Source: Cryptomeria japonica (lineage: Eukaryota > Streptophyta > Pinopsida > Cupressales > Cupressaceae). From it: a stretch of 64,000 bases of DNA. Location of the stretch: NCBI RefSeq assembly GCF_030272615.1, contig NC_081414.1:818782396-818846395 (forward strand), written 5' to 3'. How positions within the stretch are numbered: the first letter of the stretch is position 1; every line of letters starts with the position of its first letter. The notes below the pieces were generated by a model. The model ran no database searches. It was given only the letters and a program-made list of their open reading frames with translations, and was not told the origin of the DNA. Of this stretch, positions 23,950 to 34,365 are shown one piece after another. Made by a program: the position numbers and the translations under genes.

Positions 23950-25165
23950 GTAGACCCTTAAGTGGCTAAACCTGGACCATCTCTCACCTCCAAGTATTCA
24001 CTTGTTGCAAACTTGTCTATAGTTGGGAGGGGTAGGTTTATATCCATTTGAGCATCCTATCCTCCCTCCTGAGTCAATATGGGGAAAATAGTCTCCCGAG
24101 CCAATATAGGGACATCTCTAATGAGATCAACTGCTCCCTGGAATGATCAAATCATCTAAAGCATCAAATCAATTGAAGGTCTCACCACCCTGTCTATCCC
24201 TGAAGGATCTCTTCTATCCTCTACCCTTGTTACAAGCCTTATTAGAAACAAATCCTTTCTTATTAACAATCCCCTTTTCCAAGGGGCTTTTCCCTTATCT
24301 CCCTTAGGTGTAGGTTGAGAAGGACCATTAAAAAAATTTATTGCATGGGGCATTTCCATTGTAGGTGACCATATCCATGAAAAATTCAACACTAAAAGGG
24401 GATAAATTCATAATCTAACTGTTGAGTCCAAGAAGAGAACTCAAGGCAAGTTCCTATAGAATTTGGTAATGGTTTATTTAAATCAATTTCAACATAAAAT
24501 CTAGTAAAATAAATTAACTTTTTGTGTAGGGTTTGCTATGATGAGCCTACTAGCTTCCCAAATAAAAGAGAAATCATGTGCAATATGTCACTTTTTCATA
24601 ATGTGAGGGGGAGACACATAAGCCACATCTATATAGGAACTCGAGAGGGAATCTCCTCCACTGAGTTAAAACCCACATGCCATGGTTTGAGAAAAAGGCC
24701 AACTTGGTTGTAAAAACAAGACCCTTCTTCAAAGACATTTTTCCTATTAGACAAGCAAGAAAAAACAACTAAAACGTAGTTGTTGTCTGCTAGCATTATC
24801 TCCATATCTCCATTTGGGTTCCAAGTCCTTCAAGCCCATGATTCTAGAAATGACAAAGAGACACGAATCCCCATGAAATTTCATATTTATGCATGATTAC
24901 TTGGGTAATGATCATCCTTCGATATAGATTCTGGTTGGATAACCAAAATTGGACGATCTTGGCTTTTTTCCAAACACACATTCACCTTTTTGATTTTGGG
25001 CATTTTGTTCCATGAAGAGCCTACACCATTTAAATATTTGATGAAATGATCTTGAGTCCTTGAATGCAAAGAGGAAGAATAATTCATTCTCCCTAGGGCC
25101 TCACAAAATGATAAATTTGGAGCAACACCAGGCCCACTCAACAAAAATGAAAAAATAAAACTCAC
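23950..25165 (-). pseudogene. LINE ORF1 remnant (DUF4283/zinc-knuckle type)
   Basis: A 92-residue open piece begins at 25165. Further along the strand, short fragments in different frames read RFYVEIDLNKPLP and then IPF-C-I-HGYGHL (about 24470-24360), which are the DUF4283 and CCHC landmarks of ORF1, with the knuckle damaged. The rest down to about 23950 has no landmark. The assignment rests on order and these motifs. Confidence 0.55.
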
Positions 25166-25762
25166 GAAAAACTACAAACCCTATTCACCAAAGCCCCAAA
25201 GGCTAAACATAATACATATTCTAGCAAAAATGGGCTCTTCCTATGGCCAAGGCAGAACTCACCACCAATACATGTAGTGAATCAAACCCCAAATCTAGTA
25301 AAAACCCCCACAACTCACCCCAAGCAAAAACACCAACCAAAAAATCCAAATGTAGTTCCTCCCTTGGTCTTATGAAATAAGATTTATTCAATAATCTAAT
25401 TAGTTTGTAGTTAGATTAGCTGGGAAGTTCAATCTTGTAAGTTTGTTTTGTACATAAAATAATAGCTTTATAAAACCAATACATTAGATGTAATGGTTGA
25501 ACTGAATGATTATAATATAAATTTCATTTTTTCTGTTATACATAAGTATCAGAACCAGATTATTTCTATGTCTGTGAAATGAATAAGAGACGGTTGCCCA
25601 TATATATTGATGCTGCATATAGCGTGAAGTTGGAGAAAATTTCATTGGAAGTTGTAGCAAGGACTGAGGGGGAGATTGGCAACAGATATGAGAGAAGAAT
25701 TATTTTGCCGCACTTTTCTGATTATACCTCTCTCTTTTTATATTAGATTTTGGTGCAATTTG

Positions 25763-26046
25763 TGTTGGGTATATGAAGCCCAACAATCACATGGTTGTTT
25801 GTCTTCCCCAAAAGACTCTTCATTTCATATCTGAGATGTCTCTATAAATGACTGAGTGCAGTCATGTATGATTGTAGAATTGATATTGGTTAATAAGACA
25901 ATTCCCCGCGTTTCTGGTGGATGTAGCCACTTAGTGGTGAACCACGTTAAACTTCGTGTTATGCATTGTTATATTTTTCGTTTCTATTTTGTTTTCTTTA
26001 TTTTATTGTTGATTGTCATGTTTTTCTGCTTGATTTAAAACTACCA
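25763..26046 (+). repeat. 5' LTR of element E
   Basis: 284 bp, TGTTGGG...CTACCA. The first 21 bases contain a self-complementary TGTTGGG/CCCAACA pair that would put a small stem at the LTR tip. The 3' LTR (28374-28656) ends CTAACA instead of CTACCA. Confidence 0.92.
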
Positions 26047-26048
26047 AT

Positions 26049-26061
26049 TGGTATCAGAGCC
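26049..26061 (+). promoter_or_regulatory. Primer-binding site of element E
   Basis: TGGTATCAGAGCC, complementary to initiator-Met tRNA, two bases after the 5' LTR. Confidence 0.9.
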
Positions 26062-26079
26062 AAATTGGCTTGAGCAGTG

Positions 26080-28311
26080 ATGGAAGACAAAGATGATGAC
26101 GCCGATTTTGTTATTGAAGAATTTCTTGACAATTTGGATTTGACTGAAGAGGAGGACGCTGAAGCTAGTGAGGATGAAGTTGAGGAAGTTGAGACCAAAA
26201 CTCGGGACGATTATGAAAAATAAAAATTTATGAGGTTGAAGGAAGGGAATCTCCTACTCACAGACAAACTGATTTGTATGGATCAAAAGTTGATGGTTTT
26301 GTGTTGCATGATGAATATTGAAAAAGATAACTTTGAGAAAGAATGGTATTTTTTTGAAGAGACCGTATTTCAGCAAGAGGAAAGTGATGGGAAGCTCCTA
26401 ATAGAGGACTCTTTCCTCACAAAAATGCATGCCTTGTTGATAGGAAAGCCTTTCTTTGGTAGAAATAATCCACAAGAGGATTCGGGGTGCCTGAAGATTG
26501 AAGATCCCAGGAGCGTAGGGATTATAGAGTTCACAGAGGTGGGAGAGAGCCTTTGGCTCAAGGCTGTGCATGATCTAGAAGACTTCGGAAAGGCTAAGAA
26601 TATGATCTTTGAGGAAATTGGATTTCAAAACGAGAGTGATGATTTATTGAGGAAAATTGCAGAAGTAGAGGCAGAGTGGTATGCATTGATTGTAGGTAGT
26701 GCACAAGCTTCTGCAGGAAATACAAAAAACTCATTTGACATGGAACCCATTGGAGCTGGGTATACTTATCGAAGCGGTCCTGATGCTACTGCATATGGAG
26801 GTGAAGAAACAACTTCTTTGTGGGTCACGAAGGAACCTTTAGTGGTCGATTTGAAGGATCCTGAAAAACTGAAGATGGAGATTGCACAGGTGGTTGTGCC
26901 TATGTCGCAGAATAATATGTATAGGCCTGAGGAGCTCGTTCTATTGAATGATGAGAGGCCGAGATTTTGGTGGTGTGATGGGATGCCTAGGGATGGTCCA
27001 AAGCAAGCAGAATTTTTTGCAGACACCACTGATGACATGTGGTTGGTTGAAGGGATTCTTTGGTTGAAAGAAGAGGACCAAGAAGGAAGTCCAAATAACA
27101 ACATCGTAGAGGCCCTAAAGATAGAGGTTGAGAGGAGAGGCTTGTGTCAAGAAGTCTTAGTTGTTTCCCATCCTAAAGACGAGGAGGCACATAATCGGTT
27201 CGATTTCTTTGTGGAAACTGAAAAGGCAAAGACCTTGAATGGTACAATAGGAGATGATGAACTCTGTCGCTTTCATGGTGAGTCAAGGCTTAGCGAATAT
27301 GCATGTCCGACAAGACAATTTCATTATCTCAATTTTGCTACTGTGATTACCTATCTTATGACAACAAAAGTGACAAAACCGGCGACAGAGACCCAATCGT
27401 ATGGTGACAGTGATCATGGAGATTGCTTTGAAAGGGACTGTGGAGTTGATTGCAGGGTCCGGTATGGTAGTGTTTGCTACACATTTGACCGATATGCACA
27501 TGATAGATATGGTGTTGGAAAGGGTCATGTTAACACCGAGTTGCATAAGTTTTACGGTTTGCAAGAGGAAGCTCTCCAAGGAGGATTCATTGCGAATCAG
27601 TTTGTTAACGGTTGGAGAAGTAACAATGATGAAGCAAGCGACAACAGTGTGACAGAGCGCTCACCCTCAGCCAAATGGCAGGAAGGTCCGCAACTGGAGG
27701 AGTCGACAGAGTAGTACGTAAAAGAGATGAAGGCATGCTCTCTCAAGATGACTATGGAGGTTGTGGGCCTTTGCGAAAATGACAAGCACCTCGACAAAAA
27801 GGGGTTTGAATCGAAAGAAGATGCCGCAACTTTAGAACTCTCTAAAGCAAGGGGGATGGAGACTGTAAAATCAATAGTCCCGGTTCAGGTGGATAAGCGT
27901 TTTAACCACTCGGTTAAGGTGGATAAGTTGGTGTCCGAGGTAGAGGAATTCGTGATCCAAGTGGCAGACATTCTGCCTCTGAATGCTTGCAGGAGAATGT
28001 GTAATGTTGGAATTTTGGCCATTTCCAACAATCATTATGCCAACAAATCTAACGTACAGTCTACGGTTGAGGTAGAGCTGGGGCAAGTGAAAGAGAGTGT
28101 GAATATGCAATCGGGAAATGAGGAAGAAGATCAAGGTGATGTTATTTTTGATCATGAATTTATGGATGATTTTGCATCTGTAATAGTTGTAAGAGAATTT
28201 GTTCGACTGTTAGAATTTATTAAATCCAATTTGATTTGGAGAAGGTTAGTTCGCAGTGTTCGTGAACAAGACTTCGCAAAATTAAAGTCTTGCCAACTGA
28301 TTGTAGTATGA
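26080..28311 (+). pseudogene. Unrecognised 743-codon acidic ORF of element E
   Basis: From ATG 26080 (the first ATG after the PBS) the same frame runs to the stop at 28309-28311, broken only by TAA 26221-26223 and TAG 27712-27714. The start is very acidic (Asp/Glu-rich, about residues 1-48). Then come a region with many Trp and acidic residues (for example RFWWCDGMP near 26965 and MWLVEGILWLKEE near 27050), and a Cys-spaced stretch C-x4-C-x3-C-x7-C at about residues 449-466 (27424-27477) within Tyr/Asp/Gly-rich sequence. The C-terminal 190 residues are mixed acidic and hydrophobic. I recognise no family. The frame is long for a dead element and fills almost the whole interior, so it was probably under selection until recently. 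It could be a divergent gag-like protein or a captured host gene. Confidence 0.65.
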
Positions 28312-28373
28312 GCTTTGGAATGGAGATGCAGGGAATGTTACAGGCTGTGCCGGTTGGACTTCACCGGGGAGAT

Positions 28374-28656
28374 TGTTGGGTATATGAAGCCCAACAGTCA
28401 CATGGCTATTTGTTTTCCCCTAAAGACTCTTCATTTCATATCTGAGATGTCTCTTTAAATGATTGAGTGCAGTCTTGTATGATTATAAAATTGATATTGG
28501 TTAATAAGACAATTCCCTGCGTTTCTGGTAGACGTAGCCACTTAGTGGTGAACCATGTTAAACTTCGTGTTATGTGTTGTTATGTTTTCATTTCTGTTTT
28601 GTTTTCTCTATTTTATTGTTGATTGTCATGTTTTTATGCTTGGTTTAAAACTAACA
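28374..28656 (+). repeat. 3' LTR of element E
   Basis: 283 bp, starts directly after CCGGGGAGAT at TGTTGGGTATATG and ends CTAACA. Differences from the 5' LTR are mostly transitions. Followed by the ATTTG duplication. Confidence 0.92.
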
Positions 28657-29479
28657 ATTTGTCTATTGCATGATTGCAAAAAACTAGACAAATTTAATTT
28701 GCTGAGAAAAGGAGATTGCTTAGGGCATTGTGCAAGGAGGGATAGCGAGTTTGTTGTTTGACAATAAAGGAAAGAATGGTACCATTGAAATTCACAAAAA
28801 TCTAAATGTTAGTTATCATTGATAGTTTTTTGTTGCAAGATTAAGATGACAACTAATCTTTGGCATTGGAAATTAAATCTACATCCTTGGCCTTAATACT
28901 TCTATATGTCATTTTCACAAATATTTGCTTTAAGGTTCTTTTTATCAATTGTGTAAAGTGTAGTTTCATTGCAAATTTGTAGAAGTACACATAATAGAGG
29001 AAATGGTTGCGTGATATAGAAGATCTAAAATAAAAATTAAAGTTTAATCAAAGTTTTTTTTAGTTTAGAAGCCCATCGATTGTTGATATTTCTATATGTA
29101 TAAACACATCACAAATATAAATCTTTGTAATAGGTGTCATATGAAGAAATTTATTTTTCAATTGAGGATTGGTTGAAACTGGCCCTCAAATTTCTATTTG
29201 GCCAACCATATAATATATGGTTGCTTGCATAATGTTTATGTTGTGTATGTCATCTATCTATGTTACATCCAACAAAATTTTCAAATTCACATGCTTATAG
29301 TATTTGATGTGGCATTGAATGGATAAAGAGTAACAACGTGTTGGAGGTTGGAGGAAATGGAGATAGGAGGATATATCTATCATCTCAAGCTAGCTTATCT
29401 CTCAGAGATGATTCATTGTATGAGAATCAACAACAATTTTTTTGTTTGAATCCCTTCTGCAGAAAGGGTGGGGATTGCA

Positions 29480-29945
29480 GTTGTTTTGGTTTGCAGATAA
29501 CCGAGTTTGTCTCAATTTGCATAACAATTGTTTTAGTTTGCAGATAATTGAGTTTGTCTCCATCTACATACATGTGAGTGGTATCTATGGATCATTGAAT
29601 TCATCTCAGTTCATAGTTTTGGAGATGTGTTATTGTGGATGATAGAGTTTGTCTCAATTCATGGGAGGAGGGGTATTCTTATGGATAATGGATTATGTCT
29701 TGATTCACAAGTATTTTTGGATGATCAAAGTATTTACTCAAACATGAGGAGTTCGGTTTGATGCTATTGTAGTATTGGATATCAAAATATTTAACTAAAC
29801 CAGGAAGTTTAGGTTGATGCTAATGAAGGGTTGGACATTCAAGACTTTTTCCTAGACCATGAAGTTTAGGTTGATGCTGATGAAGAGTTGGAGATTCTAG
29901 ACATTTGTCTAGACTAGGAAGTTTAGGTCAATGTTGATATAATTT
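29480..29945 (+). repeat. Degenerate tandem repeats, about 57-60 bp
   Basis: Two adjoining sets inside the outer short-LTR element. At about 29480-29720, units contain 'gagtttgtctcaatt'. At about 29745-29945, four units of 57-58 bp are built on 'aggaagtttaggttgatgct', with 'ctagac' closing two of them. Iterated units just upstream of a 3' LTR are common in plant LTR elements. Confidence 0.7.
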
Positions 29946-30202
29946 TTTCTTGTGTTTCTTCATAATGTAAACCTTAACGAGAGGTTGTTAAATAAGGCTT
30001 ACACTCAATAATTTAATTAGTTTTTAGTTAGGTTAGTTGGGAAGTTCATTCCCATAAGTTAGATTTGTAAAAGAAAATAATGGCTTTATATTTAAGCCAA
30101 TACATTAGATGTAATGGTTGAATTGAATAATTATATTATAAATTCTTCTTTAATTTGTTTTACAATGTAAATCTTTTAGTTTATTTCTTTTGTTGTTATA
30201 CA

Positions 30203-30708
30203 CCTTGGCAGATATAGGCACCATGCCTCAATTGGAACCCAGATCACAATGATAAAAGGAATAAATACATAGCTAGGGCCATGCCCTAGCCTGCATACCA
30301 GAGTAAACTGCCTCCCATCACCGTCCCATGCTCATTTTATTTTGAAACAATCATGTTGGGTTTATTTTGTTGAAATGCATTAATACAATTAATAACTACA
30401 AATGTATCACTCTTGTTAAAGTTGGGTTCTACTCTTTTACTGGGGTAAATCTAGAATTATGAATCAGTGAGGTCACAAATGAGGGACATCATCTCCAATA
30501 TAAACACTAAATAACAACATCCCAATGAGGTTTGAATTTTGATGACAAGAAGAACATCCAAATTAACCATCATACTATGCCAATATTGATTGGGTCTACT
30601 TGTTTTAATACACTTGACAATTTTATTTATTTATTTTTTGCATATGCTTTCATATATTTTCATACATTTAAATAACACATTGATCTTCTCATTTATTTAT
30701 CTTGGGTC

Positions 30709-30767
<59 letters not shown>

Positions 30768-31540
30768 TCATATTCATTCTTATATATTTGAGCTTATCCT
30801 ATTCATTTCCATGTTCATTTTAACAATTTGACATAAATCTTGTTGACTTGTCTAGCACACTAACTATTATGAGTTAACATTTTGATGCTATGTCTTTGTA
30901 TTTAAAGAAATTCAATGCGCATTAATCTATAATAAATAATACTTGATTATTATTCATATTCATAAGAAAGTCAATGTAGAAACACTTTTCTTTTGAGCAA
31001 CACGAGTTAGTTCAAAATGTCAGTAGTCTTTATGCATCCTTGCACACTAATGAATATGTTGTAGTAGTCAATAGTTAGCTAATTCAAATCCACACATCAA
31101 ATATCAAATCCACGTGGAAGGTTAGATTTGCATTGGGATTGACCACACGACTTGTAATATCAATTCATCGAATTTCAAGAGCAACCTACTTCAAATTTGG
31201 TTGTATTAAAAAACTTAAGTAAGGAAGGGCCCTAAATCCATGAACAAAATGATTATAACAGAACAAATAAAACACATAAATAGCAAGTTTGACACCTTGG
31301 ATAGCACCAAATACAACTAAGAAACAACACTAAAAAAAACACAACAAACATAAAGCAACCTAATAGATGCATTTCTATTTTTTTGTCAAGGAGTCCTCCT
31401 AGGGAGCCACCTACAAATATCTCTTGGATTTTTTCCTTTTTCTTTTTGTCAAACTCTTGATGATCATCTACAATGCTACTTTTGTTTCTTAATCTTCGAC
31501 TTCCCTGTCATCATACGAATACAAATTTTTTTATGATACC
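30203..31540. other. AT-rich intergenic spacer
   Basis: No gene seen. Contains the (CA)27 microsatellite listed below and no other structure that I can support. Confidence 0.6.
30712..30766. repeat. (CA)27 microsatellite
   Basis: Uninterrupted CA dinucleotides over about 54 bp. The Thr-His repeat reading frame across it is an artefact of the repeat. Confidence 0.97.
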
Positions 31541-31549
31541 ATCAGTAAT

Positions 31550-31976
31550 ATTCACAAGATTACAAAAAACTTTTTTTCATTTTCTTCTCTTTCTTGATAT
31601 TGATTGATGACATTGTAATGTTTTTCCATTTGTTGTTGCATTTTTATAGTCTTTTTGCTTTGCATTTTTCTTTCCATATCACCCACTCTATTTTTTAGGA
31701 CATCAATATCAACATTGAAAGAATCCAAAGGTTCTTCCTATTATTCAATTTGCTCTATTTCCTCATCTTTTTCATTTTGTTCATTTCTTTGGTTCTCCTC
31801 CTAATCTTCTGCAATCGAATCTTCTTCTCCAAAATTTGGGTGATCCTTTTTACTAGAAGCGTAATGCACCATCTCATTATGAGGAGAAAAAGTCATATAG
31901 GATTCTTCATCTTCTTGCTCTTGCTTTTCTTCTCATCCTTGTCCTCCATCAACTTCAAATTTTGTTGTTTTTCTCC
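31550..31976 (-). pseudogene. Decayed Glu/Lys/Gln-rich coding remnant
   Basis: On the minus strand one frame reads through SYMTFSPHNEMVHYASSKK near 31890, a Glu/Asn-rich stretch, then VDIDVLKNRVGDMERKM near 31700 and a Gln/Lys coiled-coil-like tail to about 31570. Three internal stops (one TAG, then TAA-TAG adjacent) break it. An acceptor-like TGTTTTAG precedes it, so it may be a 3' exon. I do not recognise the protein. Confidence 0.35.
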
Positions 31977-31990
31977 TAAAACATACAAAA

Positions 31991-33870
31991 AGTTATGATG
32001 TTAGAGTCATTGTTCAAACATTATGGTAAAACTACAGGCAACTATATGTTAACCATCAAAATCAACTAAGTACTTTTATTTTTGTTATTATTACTTTTTA
32101 ACATTTTGATACATTATCCATCGCAACTCTAATTAGGTTGATCGATTGTTTTCTTCATGAAAATCTAATTTTAATAAAATAACTCTTTTTTTTTTAACAG
32201 CTTTGTGAACTCCTTTGCTTTTACATGACCTAGCTTCTCCTCTAATGTTTCTCCCTCACCAATTTTTATCAAACCTATAATTTTTTAATTTCTACAAGTA
32301 TTATTTCATATTTGATTATGGTTTGGTTTCTTCTTCACATCTGTACTCTATAGCTATATTTTTATTTAGGATTTTTTCTTAGTGATAGGTTATTTTTTCC
32401 AACCTATCCAAACTTGGATTCAACTCTAAAGTTTCATTTTTCTAAGTTTATCTTTTACCTTATAGGTTCAGACTCACCTTTATTTTCTCATGGATCACCC
32501 TACTGGTGGTTGGTTATGATGCGTGGGGTTACGTTTAATTTTTTAAGTATTTTGACCCATGGACATTAGAGTTTGAGCTTAGGATGTGGATGCCAACTTA
32601 GCCCATGGGATTTTCTTATGATCTTGAAAAACCATAATATTTTTTATTTATTTTGGAATTGGTCTATTTAATGTATACTTGGGATGGAGATGATCATACA
32701 CTTGTATTTTCAAGGGGTTTCATTTTTAGAATTTCTCATAACATTGATGATAGGTATAGGTCTAGATGGTTTGGGAATGCATTTTAATTTGTATTTTGAT
32801 GATACATTAAGTGTTTCTTTAATTTGGATTCTTTTTAGAAAGGATTTTTCAAATGTAGCTATTGTGTAATACGATTCTTGTATTGCATGTGTTGCAAAGT
32901 CTATATAGCATTTCTTTCATCTCAAGATTGAGCAAGATTTTTTTCAATTTTTTAGTAGGTTTTTATTTGTAATTAAATAAAATTATTAAATATCTAGTAA
33001 AGATCAAGTTAAAAAAACTCAATTTTTCTCTTTAAATATACAAAGTTCACAAAAGTAAAAATTAGGGAACAATTGATTATGTTGTCTACTAAGTTCCTGT
33101 ATTTCAATGCCCTAAGGATATTCTCACCATTGTAGTCTATATTCTCATGAGATAATAACCTTCTCAATATGAATCTTTTTATTTCACAAAATATGAGCCA
33201 TTTTGTGGTCCTCACATCATGATGAAATAAAGTTCCGAATGAGCCTTTATCTATTACAATGACCCCATGCACTATCTACATCCATCCTTAGTGAAGGCAA
33301 CACACGTACATAATCACAATATTCATCTTGCTTACCAATAATAGGATCCTTGCTAATCTTAGAATGAATTAAACACCATAAAGGGACTTAATCCTTCCAT
33401 ATCAGAAAGAAAATAGGACACTTCCATGTTCAAGGATATTGACAAACGATTTTTCTCCCAACTACACCTTCAAACCATTCCTTGTGGGGAGTTATGTTGA
33501 TAAAATCTATAGAATCAATCAACAATATTTTTATTGGAGGCTCTCAAGTTTTAATCATTTAACTCCTTTTGAAGCTGACCAATTTTGCTATAGTTCCAAT
33601 ACTTCATCTTATATTTTCCATGAGATAGATCTCCCCTTAGATTTAGATCACTTTTCCTTTTTGTTTTCTTTACATTTTGCACGACCTATAATATTTAAAT
33701 AATATTTTCATAGAATATTTTATTTCCTACCTTGTCTTTTGTAAGAGAAATGCACCCACCACCTTATTAGGCCTCAACTTTTAGATGTCCAACTACTAAT
33801 CACAATAATTGGGTAGTCTCACATATTAAGAAAAGAACATGGATGAATATTATACTATTGTCTTTGTAAT
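31991..33870. other. AT-rich intergenic, no supported gene
   Basis: Only short frames without domain landmarks on either strand. Confidence 0.5.
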
Positions 33871-33879
33871 CTGTTTTCA

Positions 33880-34365
33880 TACTAGTAAATTTAATCTTTC
33901 TCAACACAATTTTGAAGGGATTTAGGTGCCTTGTCACAAGAGTATCCGGTTCTCATCATATAAGAATGCATATTCTTCCATAGAAAATTCATTTTTTCAA
34001 GGACTTTGTCTATTAAAAAATTTCTTGACTTTTTCTAAAGGTTCTCAATAGTGGTTTATAATAGTGGTTTCTCTTGATACATTGAAGAATATTAGATCTA
34101 TAAGGAAAATATGAATTGAACTTATTGCCTTTCTATCAAGCACAATATAGTCTTAATCTTTCATGTTGGAGGGTTTTTGACTAGTAACAAAAACACATAA
34201 ATCTCTATCAATGAAAATACCATCTTCCATTTTAGGCATGCCTTCTATTTCTATTCCTAAAAAAATAGATCATATTGTAAAAATCCCACTCAATCAAGCA
34301 TTAATAAAAATAGCATAGCCCTCCCATGCATCTGACAAGTTGGTCAAACTTTGATACCAAACAAA
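33880..34365 (-). pseudogene. copia-type gag remnant
   Basis: Minus-strand translation gives KMEDGIFIDRDL (about 34235) and then LDRKAISSIHIFL and FNVSRETT (about 34130-34080), the pattern of UBN2-type copia gag (LDRKAL..I.L.L...V...V..E.T). Stops and frameshifts interrupt it. About 430 bp upstream, near 34797 on the same strand, TTTGATACTAGAGTT resembles a mutated tRNA-Met PBS following a TGTTACA LTR end. This suggests the 5' end of a minus-strand copia copy, whose LTR would continue to higher coordinates. Confidence 0.5.

Larger units (their letters stand above)
16319..25370 (-). mobile_element. Old full-length-type LINE, minus strand, interrupted
   Basis: On the minus strand the order is ORF1 (about 25165-23950), endonuclease (about 23770-22655), a 2.6-kb foreign insertion (22654-20036), reverse transcriptase (20035-18480), zf-RVT (about 17960-17690), RNase H (about 16905-16640), then an oligo-A end (oligo-T on the plus strand) at 16319-16330. 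All frames are broken many times. The 5' limit is uncertain, set here by the start of the next element at 25371. I could not find a convincing target-site duplication. Confidence 0.8.
25758..28661 (+). mobile_element. Non-autonomous LTR retrotransposon E with TSD ATTTG
   Basis: Short LTRs at 25763-26046 (284 bp) and 28374-28656 (283 bp), very similar to each other, begin TGTTGGGTATATGAAGCCCAACA-like and end in CA. ATTTG is duplicated exactly outside (25758-25762 and 28657-28661). A perfect initiator-Met PBS follows the 5' LTR and a GGGGAGAT polypurine tract precedes the 3' LTR. The whole interior is one long frame with no gag zinc knuckle, protease, integrase or RT. It must have been mobilised by proteins from another element. 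The shared PBS suggests, but does not prove, a copia helper. Confidence 0.93.
25371..30202. mobile_element. Short-LTR (TRIM-like) element carrying a nested insertion
   Basis: Related terminal segments lie at 25371-25542 and 29986-30202. They share AATAAG..TTA..CAATAAT.TAATTAG near the start, CAATACATTAGATGTAATGG in the middle and TGTTATACA at the end. The 5' copy is followed by AAGTATCAGAACCAG, a mutated tRNA-Met PBS, suggesting plus orientation. The 3' copy carries an extra stretch of about 35 bp. The 5' copy starts TA rather than TG. Without the nested element E (25763-28661) only about 1.5 kb of non-coding internal sequence remains, fitting a TRIM-like or heavily deleted element. A CCTTGG string lies just outside each end but offset by a few bases, so the TSD is unproven. 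Confidence 0.55.
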
